This document shows positions 52,201 to 61,200 of a DNA stretch of 64,000 bases, piece by piece (position 1 is the stretch's first letter; every line of letters begins with the position of its first letter). Source of the DNA: Acanthococcus lagerstroemiae (taxonomy: Eukaryota; Arthropoda; Insecta; Hemiptera; Eriococcidae). The stretch spans positions 54,520,122 to 54,584,121 of the forward strand of contig CM063108.1 in the NCBI GenBank assembly GCA_031841125.1, read 5' to 3'. The translations under genes were made by a program, and so were the position numbers. A model generated the notes under the pieces. That model searched no databases. It saw nothing but the letters and a program-made list of their open reading frames with translations, and was not told the origin of the DNA.

Positions 52201-55200
52201 GAGGGACAAAGAACAACACAGAAGTTTTCTATTCAGTACCGTCGAAGACAAAGCTTATCGGTAATATCAGTTTAATACAACATCAGTGTCGCCACATAAA
52301 ATAGAACAATTTCTCATAATACACTATTAAATTTCCCAGCAAACGTAAAAAATGATTAGCTAACTCAGCATTTTTAATATCATATTTGGATTCAGCGTGA
52401 AAAATACATTAAGAATCACCTATTTTCCTTCATGCGGTTTCCAAAAAATCTCAGTTTGTTGTGTAGTGTTATCAATGAAGCAAAGATAAACATTTTAAGG
52501 ACGGAACAAGGAAAAAATATTACAATAAATGGAAAACCAATCCAAGTAGTTCATGAAGTGGTTTATCTTGGACAAATAATCTCTTTTGAAAAACTTGGTT
52601 TAAAATAATTAACTGTTAATCGGTGGTTAAAATGCAAATCCTAAAGGGGATTTGCATTTTAATCACCGGTTAATCATCGATTATTTTTAACCAAGTTTTA
52701 TAATACTGGCCCGAAGTCGAAGGGCTCGTCAAGGGTTACTCACACTACTTAAACGTTGCCAATCTCGCGTACCTATTGCCAGATCTCGTGATTTTGATCG
52801 GTGTTTAGTGGAATGATTTGAGGATTTTCTGAAACACTATAAGTAGGGATTCCAAAAATGTGAAGTGTTACCTAAAAACGTCCCTAGTGGTGATATAGGA
52901 TTTTTTCCAAGTTCGATACCACTTGTTGTCAGGATCTACAGAATTGAGGTGGCTCCAACACATTGTCAGATTTCGAGGCTTTTATAAGTCAGCACCCTTC
53001 ATTCTGTAGATCTCCCCAGTCAGTAGTACCGCGGACTCGTCAACTCAATATTTTCCAATCACTATACAAGGGGCCTTTTACGCAACAAATTACAAATATG
53101 CTCTGAAAAGTGGTCAAATATGCATTTATAATATGCTTTTATTTTCGTCAAACATGCTAAAATATTCTCTGGAAATCCTGAGATATGCCAAAATATTCCT
53201 TACAAAAATAGAGTTCATAGACTGCTACTCAAAAGCGAGAAGCGTGATTTTGGTTGAAGTTCGAACAGTGACTCACAAGTATTATCAGTATTTTGAATCA
53301 TAAAAAAAAAAAAAAAGTAATTCTTGGATTACCGCAACATGGATACGTCCAAAAAAATTAGTTTTTTATTTTTCAATGAACTTCAAAACTTGCTGGAAAA
53401 ATACATTATTGTTATGAGCTGTTGTGGTAATCTTCAAACACGAATATTCCAGCAAATTTGCGTCCTAGCGATATGGCGATTCGATAGGATTGTTCAAACT
53501 GATCTGCTCTATCGAATGACACACTCGTACCTCAAAATACCAGACTTTAGACACATTTATGTTTTTGTCAAGTCATTCTTCGATTTGCTCGTTTTTCGCT
53601 GAATGCGAATACCCATCAGATGGTAATTTCTTATTCATCCCCGATGTAGGTCTCAAAATGAAAATTTATCATCCTTCACATTGGTAAAATTAGCTGGACT
53701 TGAAAAATCGAACAAAATATTAACAAGTTCCTTGGGTCATTGATTTATATGGCAATAAATTTTTTTTCAGGTCCTAATTTCAACCCCAAAAGTTGAAATT
53801 TCACTTTTATGGAGGCAAACATGACGACATTGGGGTATTTCGATTCATTCGGTTAGAATATCCTATGAGACTGGGCACTCAGTAGCCCGAAATCTTGAAT
53901 AAATACTTTACAATGAAAAATAATAATTATTTTCAATGAAAAACAATAATTATTCTTACTATTAAAATTCCAAGTACCTACATCGATGGAAAGCCAAATG
54001 GAACAAAAATTTACAACAACTGAATTTCTTTCCCGGCACACAGTGAGTCTGAACTGAAAAGACGACTTGAAATGGACAAACTTGACTTGAGAAGCATGAG
54101 GTTTTCGGTCACCGATTTTGACCACAGTTTCCAACATTTGACGTGAATTAGATCCCTCAAGACCAAACCTCACTCTACAATTTTCAAGATTTAGTCATCG
54201 TAAATGGATTTTTTTTTTTTTCGTACATCGTTAGACAGCCTGAGGTAAAAGGTGTACCAAGTCGTAACGAAAAATCGAAATTTCCTTCATTCGTCTCACA
54301 ATAAGTCGAAATACTATGTACTTGAAATGGGTAAAGATGGTGGTGTTGTGGGACGTATGGCGATGCACGCATGCCAAAGTGGCCCCTGAGACACCGCACC
54401 CCCGACACCGGAAACTACCCTTTCGGGCATCGCATCAGTACCGAGGGGAACGCTTTGGGGCCGGGCCCGAGCCCCCATTTCTCCTGGCCGGAACGGTGCG
54501 CGCGTCCTGCCAGGGCCACCACGGGGTTTCCTACTGACCGAGGTCCGCGCTCCCAGAGCACTCGCCTGGAAATTTCAGCTAAAGTTGGCTCGAAATAAAA
54601 AATCGAGAAAATAATTTACAGACGGTACCGAAAGGAGAGCCTCCTAAACGTTTGAAAATTATCTTCAGTTGGAAAATCAGTACCTATAGCAAGAAGATTT
54701 GGAACTTTTTGAGACATTTTTACCTGTTTTTCCAACTCAAATTAGAAATAAAAAAAACGAACTTCTTTTTGCGAGTTTTGCTGAGAAATCTCTGGCTTTC
54801 AAGTGGAAAAACGTTGCCCCTCAGTCGCTGTTTCCTTGACAATCTGTCAAGGGATCTTCTTAGTCACGCATTTATATTATCACGTTCTCATTCGGTTTTA
54901 TATTGGGATCTCAAAACCTAAATTTTACATCGAACAATTTTATTTTATTTACAACATTATTTCATTTTACGTTGTTTTTTTTTGTTTTTTTTGTTTTTTC
55001 ATCTTGTGAGAAGAATGGACTGGCATAAAAATTTTGGCTTCAAATGTCATCTTCACACGAACTGTTGAAACACTTGGTGAGTTGAAATCCAAACGACTAA
55101 AATTATGCTGCTTTAAAAATAAAAATCTCAAGGGCAATCGTGTGAATGACAAAAATCAGAATATCAAAAGCTCAAAACTGATAGGTTAAAGAAATGTAAG

Positions 55201-58200
55201 GAATTGTTTCTATAATTGCTGATCGCGAATATCGCACTCTTTCCACCTGGCTCCAGTTGCGGATAAAGGGAAGGGGATGTCCCCCCTCGAAATATCTAAA
55301 TCTGTCTATAGTGACCGAGATTCGTCTATACATATATTTTTCACAATCCCCTCTGAAATGACTTTCTGTATCCGCCCCTGCCTGGCTCCATTTGAGGTGT
55401 TAGAATCCAAGAAAATATTATAATTAGATGCCAAATTCCTCGGCATTCATAACTTCGTTTTGCTTGAAGACAGAGAAGTGCTGATAATGTACGAGTACGT
55501 TTTAGAGTGAGTGGGGCTGAAGAGAAAATTTTATTTTGCCAAAAAGTACCGAAAACAGTGTAAATTCCAAACACAGTCAAAAACGCCGAAAAATAACAGA
55601 AAATGCCATTTCAGACCAAATGGGAAGAAAAAACCAGAAATGTTCGCACAATGGTAGCGCTTTTTCCAGGAGTTTGTGTGAATGTACCAGCAAAATTTGA
55701 AAAGTCACGTCATATAGTTCTACATTCTTGGATACCTAAAATAAAGAAAAGGAACATTTATCCACCTTCCTTTCGATTTTTATTTGAATTTTCGGGAGAT
55801 TTTTGCGTTTTTGCCGAATAATGCCGAAAGTACTACTTTCAGCGCCGAATCATCAGCTTGTTAGTGCCGAGGAATCCGATTTCTAGTCATATAATAAACT
55901 TCGAACTTTGGGGGCCCAAATCGGAGTTTATCAAACATTTAATGCGTCTATGAAGATAAAGAAGGACCAAAATACCCTTATTTCGATAGTTTTTCATTAT
56001 TATTTTTTAATCAGTTTAATGCTGTCTTTTTCAAGTTGTCTTCTGCGACCTTCTTTGCGACCCAGGACAAGAAATCCTAATTTTTCAGGAGCGATTTTGT
56101 AACACCACTTCACACAAGCATATGAAGTCCGTGATGACAATTTCGTACAAAATCTAAAACTGTTATTATTCTTATCGTGAAACGTTGATGGGTTTACGAG
56201 GGACGATTCGGAGATAAGCCCCCTTCACGGCTGTCTGAAATAGTATTTCCGTAGTAATTCTCCTCAAAATTGATAATTATTTCATCATTTTTCTCAAGAA
56301 TCAAAACCGCGAAATCTACTTCCATCATTGAATTCTGGAACCAGACCTGTTCAAAACTGTGATATTTCGCGAAGATGGATCAGCATTTCCATGAAGTGCA
56401 CTATGTCGCCAAACTCGTATTTGATGTTGATTCGATTCGAAAATTGTACCACCTAAGAAAGATGGAGACACGTGGAGACGAAATTTATACGAATTACATT
56501 ATAAATATGCAATATTACGTTTAGGTTAGGAAATTCTTTTGACATTTTGAAAACTGAGATACGTACGTGAAATGTAGGTGTTTAGGACCCTGTCATTTTT
56601 TGGGATTTTAAATTTTGAGTAGACCGGGCGATTTACTGTTCAGACAGATATAAATATAAAATTCTGAAATTTTGAGCTCCGTCGAATAAAACACTACACC
56701 GTTCATCGGGTCCTACCTTTTCTTTCGGGAAAATATAAAGGATTTTTTAGTTTTCGTTCGTAGGAGTAGATACAAAGAAAACAAAAAGTCGGCGGATACG
56801 GGGGGTCGAGTCACAGTCAGGTAGGTATTGGAAGTCTGCATTCTGCATACCTTTAGTGATTTAAAGTCGCTTTCATCCCATCTAGACTTCCGCAACAATT
56901 TTCCGAGAAACTTCTCGATATCGCTTTAGGGGTCTACACTAATGTTCGTGGTGCGTGTGTTCATCAACGTAACTAAGTGGATAGCCTACACTTCATTTCT
57001 CAGATTTTTTTTTTTTTGTGTTCAGCATGATTTTTTTCTCCTGAAATCATTTATATACAATATCCAAAACAACATATTGACAACGCTGTGACATCGGACC
57101 ATTAAGTTTTCCATCTTCGTACAAAGCATGAGAATTTGACACGACAGTGGACAAAGTAGGTCAACGACGATAGGACAAACCTCACAAAACTGGAAACTGT
57201 GGTCATTTATGGGTTCTGAATCAGCACCGAACACGTGAATATCTTCAGACGTACTATGGACTTACTGCAGTCCCGAAATTCGAGAATTAGACACACGCTG
57301 GACTGTATTGAAAGTTGGCAGTATTATTTTCATGCAAATTCCTTAAATTTCGGGCGTCATCAACGAGAATTTCAAATTTCTAAGTGGAACCAAATTGAAG
57401 TGACAAAAATACATCATACTGACTGTTTCAGATTCCAAAAATTTGCAGTAAGTCTAAATGCTGACTGGTTAATAATTTACCACGGTGGAAGACTAAAAAA
57501 CCGGAGACTCATTTCTTAAATCGGCTGCACGGATTCTTAAATAAGAAGTTCAAAAAATAGTACTTCTTCACGAATCCCCGATTTTTACGACGGATATGTT
57601 ATCAATAATCTGACGAAAATAATTTCTTCTCCAACGGAACAAAGTTTAGACTAAAATCGTATCAAACTTTAAAATGACTCTCCTTCAGAATTTTGTTCAC
57701 CAACTCGTTACCCGGAATGCTAAAAATATTCAAGGAAAGAAAACAAACTGTTCTTAGAGAATTCAGGAAAATAATTCCTAATCTGTAAACAAATACCAAA
57801 TGTCAATCCTATGCAGTCATATTCTGTCATATTCTTATTTACAGACAGTAGTTGGGTCTGAATTAACAGAAACAAGATTACAACAATTCAAGACTGTATT
57901 ATTTACATGGGAGCGCGAGAGTAAGAGTGGATACAGAGAAGGGAAAGGGCCTTTCTCCGAGAGAAACTAAGCGATAACAAAATGAATGTATTGGTCTGAA
58001 AACTACCTAAATTGACAGACTGATATCGCTTATTTCTTAATGAAAATCCTGAAAACTTCTTTATCCAAGTCCATTCGGACTTAAAAGAATAGTGGCTGAC
58101 ATCTGGTGGATTTTTTTTGCAACTTGCATGTAGGTAAAACGGAGCGCTGTTACACGCACTACTATTAACACACACAGCCTGCAGAGATCCATTTTACCTA

Positions 58201-61200
58201 CATAGCACAGTAGCGATGCTAGCACGCCACCGACTCTTCAAGTCCGAATTGCAACGACCGTCTTTTGTAAAAGCCAAGAAACTTCTTACGGGTGGTACCA
58301 AAGGAGAAAATGAAAAAATGTCCAGGAATGAAATAGTGCGGATGTATAGTAGCGGGTCGAGAGAGAATAATTAGCATTTACTCTATCCGCAGGACTGGAA
58401 CTCGCTGCATAAATCATAACTTCCATGTTTTAGCCCATAAGACATGTGTTAATGCATGACTTCATGAGTTAGTTTCACCTTTCTGAACTTGAATAGGGGT
58501 AAGAAAAAAGTTCGCATCTTCAAATCCTTCCCAATATTTTCTGCTCTTCTTCAGACTGATAATCCTTCAACACTCACACTCAAGTAAAACTCGAATGTGA
58601 GTTAGTTTCATGATTTTGATAAGTTCTCGACTCAAAGGATCACTTTTCGACCTCGGATCCAGATTTTACTCTTTTTCAAGTCCAAAATTTAAATACCCTT
58701 ACTCAAATCTTACTCAAGCCTTTCTCGGATCTGAATTAGTTTTGCTTTTTTGAACTTGGGAAAGGTAGAGAAAATGGCTGCATCATCAAATCCTTCCGTA
58801 CTATTTTCCGCTCTTTCCGAGACTGATAGTCCTCAAACACTCATCTTCTTTCTAACTCAAATGAAACTCGAATCTGAGTTAGTTTCATGCTTTTGATAAG
58901 TTCTCGACTCTGAAGATCACTTTCCGACCTCAGATCCAGATTCTACTCTTTCAATTTTTCCCAAATCCAAAATTTGGATACCCCCTCCCCCCACTCAAAT
59001 TCCATTCAAGCATTCCTCGGATCTGAGTTGATTTCACTTTTCTAAACTTGGGAGGGGGTAAGGAAAAAGTTTGCATCATCAAATCTTTCCTCAGTGTTTT
59101 CTGCTCTTTTCGAGACTGGTAGTCCTCAAACACTCACCTCCTTTCGCATTCAGGTAAGACTCGAATCTGAGTTTATTACATCCTTTTGACAAGAACTTGA
59201 CTCTGAGGATCACTTTCCGGTTTCAGATCCGAATTCCACTAGTTTAATTTTTCCTCTAGTCCAAAATTTAGATACCCTTACTTAAATCTCATCCAAGCAT
59301 TTCTCGTGTCTGAGATAGTTTTACCTCTTTCGAATTGGTAGGCGGTAATGGAAATGTTTGCATCATCAAATCTTTCCTCACTATTTTCTGCTCTTCTCAG
59401 GACTGGCAGGTAATCAATCACTCTGAGGATCACTTCCCGACCGCAGATTCAGATTTCACTCTTTCAGTTTTTCTCCAAGTCCAAATTTAAAATATCTCTA
59501 CTCAAACCTCACATAAGCATTTCTCGGATCTGATTTAGTTTCATCTTCCTGAACTCTGGAGGGGTAAGGAAAGCGTTTCCATCATCAAATTCCACCTTTC
59601 TGAACTTTGGAGGGGGTAAAAGAAAAGCGTTCCCATCATCAAATTCTCCCTCACAATTTTCGGTTCTTCCCGATACTGATAGCTCTCAAACACTAACCCC
59701 TACCTCACTCAAGTAATACTCAAATCTGAGTCAGTTTCACTTCTCTAGTAAGTCCTTACAATGGGTTAAATATAGACTTCCAATTTATGATGTTTTAGGG
59801 ACCAATGTGAAAAAATCGCTAGATGCCTTCATTTACAGGAAATCCAAAGAGCTTAAATATTTTCTAGGACATACTTGACTATAGTTATAGCCTGCACTTT
59901 GATTTTAATCCTCCACTTTTCCCAATTTTCGACCCAAAGAATTTGAAAAAATTTAACATTAATATAATTATATTAATTTTATCGATTTTTCCCATTTGAT
60001 AGGCTACTACCTATAATTATCATCTTATTCCAATTATTCATTTATTAATTATCCATTCGAATAAATAATACCACCCAATAGATAATAATAAATTACCTGG
60101 ATTTAATTTTTGTACATTCATAAATTTGAATTTAGATCAATCTTACAATTCTTCGTCTTTGAAGTTCGCGGGCTAAATTTCGTACGATTTTTCACCAATC
60201 AAATATACCAATGATAAGACTCAGTCATATCATTCATAAGTCTGTAATTTACGGTATCTACGAAATATCAAACCAGGAATAATTGGAGGAGTAACTTCCC
60301 GATCACAATTTTTCCAACAATCAACCATTTAAAACGCAGAATTGCAATCACGAGTTACTTTTGTCTTCAGTTATTTATTTCGACGATGCCTAACCACAAG
60401 AAAAGAGTCGAAGCTGCCGTCTTTCTGACGGTAGAATCTTGTACCAGAAATACAGACCCTCTTTCATTGATTAAGAAGGTGATTTATTATTGATCATCTA
60501 CCTCAATCCCATAACAAGAAAGAATAACTATAAATGTTTTTGTACTTTGACTAGGTGCATGTCTATATTTTTCTTCACACGGAAATCTCACCCAACAGCA
60601 ACCTGCTATGAATTGAACATGGATGGCGACGTGAAAAGACACATCTATCGTTTAGTCAGTTGACAAGCCCCTTCAGTTAAATGTATATCTACGTACCATG
60701 CGTACTTTTCTCGTTTCCATTTCACAGAAGGAATAATCACCAGAAAGGGATAAAAACGTATTAAAACCAAAATAGTGAACAAACAACTAAGCGATTCGAA
60801 CGCTCAACATTCTGACAATCGAAATGCCAAAGTCAATTACTTTTCGCTGTTCAACAAAGGATTATCATTTATCAGTTCCTAAAGAAAGTGACCGGAAATT
60901 ACATTTTGTAAACCAGTCTCCTTCGTGCCATTTAGCGACTTGGCGTTCAGTAGACAATCGAGTTAAAGTCCATTTTACATTAAGGTTACAGTATTCGGGA
61001 TCAAAATACAAACAAAAACGACACTAAGGGCAGATATTAACATGCTAAGACCGAGGAACCGAGTGAATACAATAACATGAAGAATAAAGAGGTGCCGTAA
61101 TATAACTTGTAGATTCTGAGAAAGTCCGGACCTTTAGTAAACTCGAGCGACGCTATTCTGCGATAAAGCGATATCTGTGGCAATGATAAATAAATCAAAA

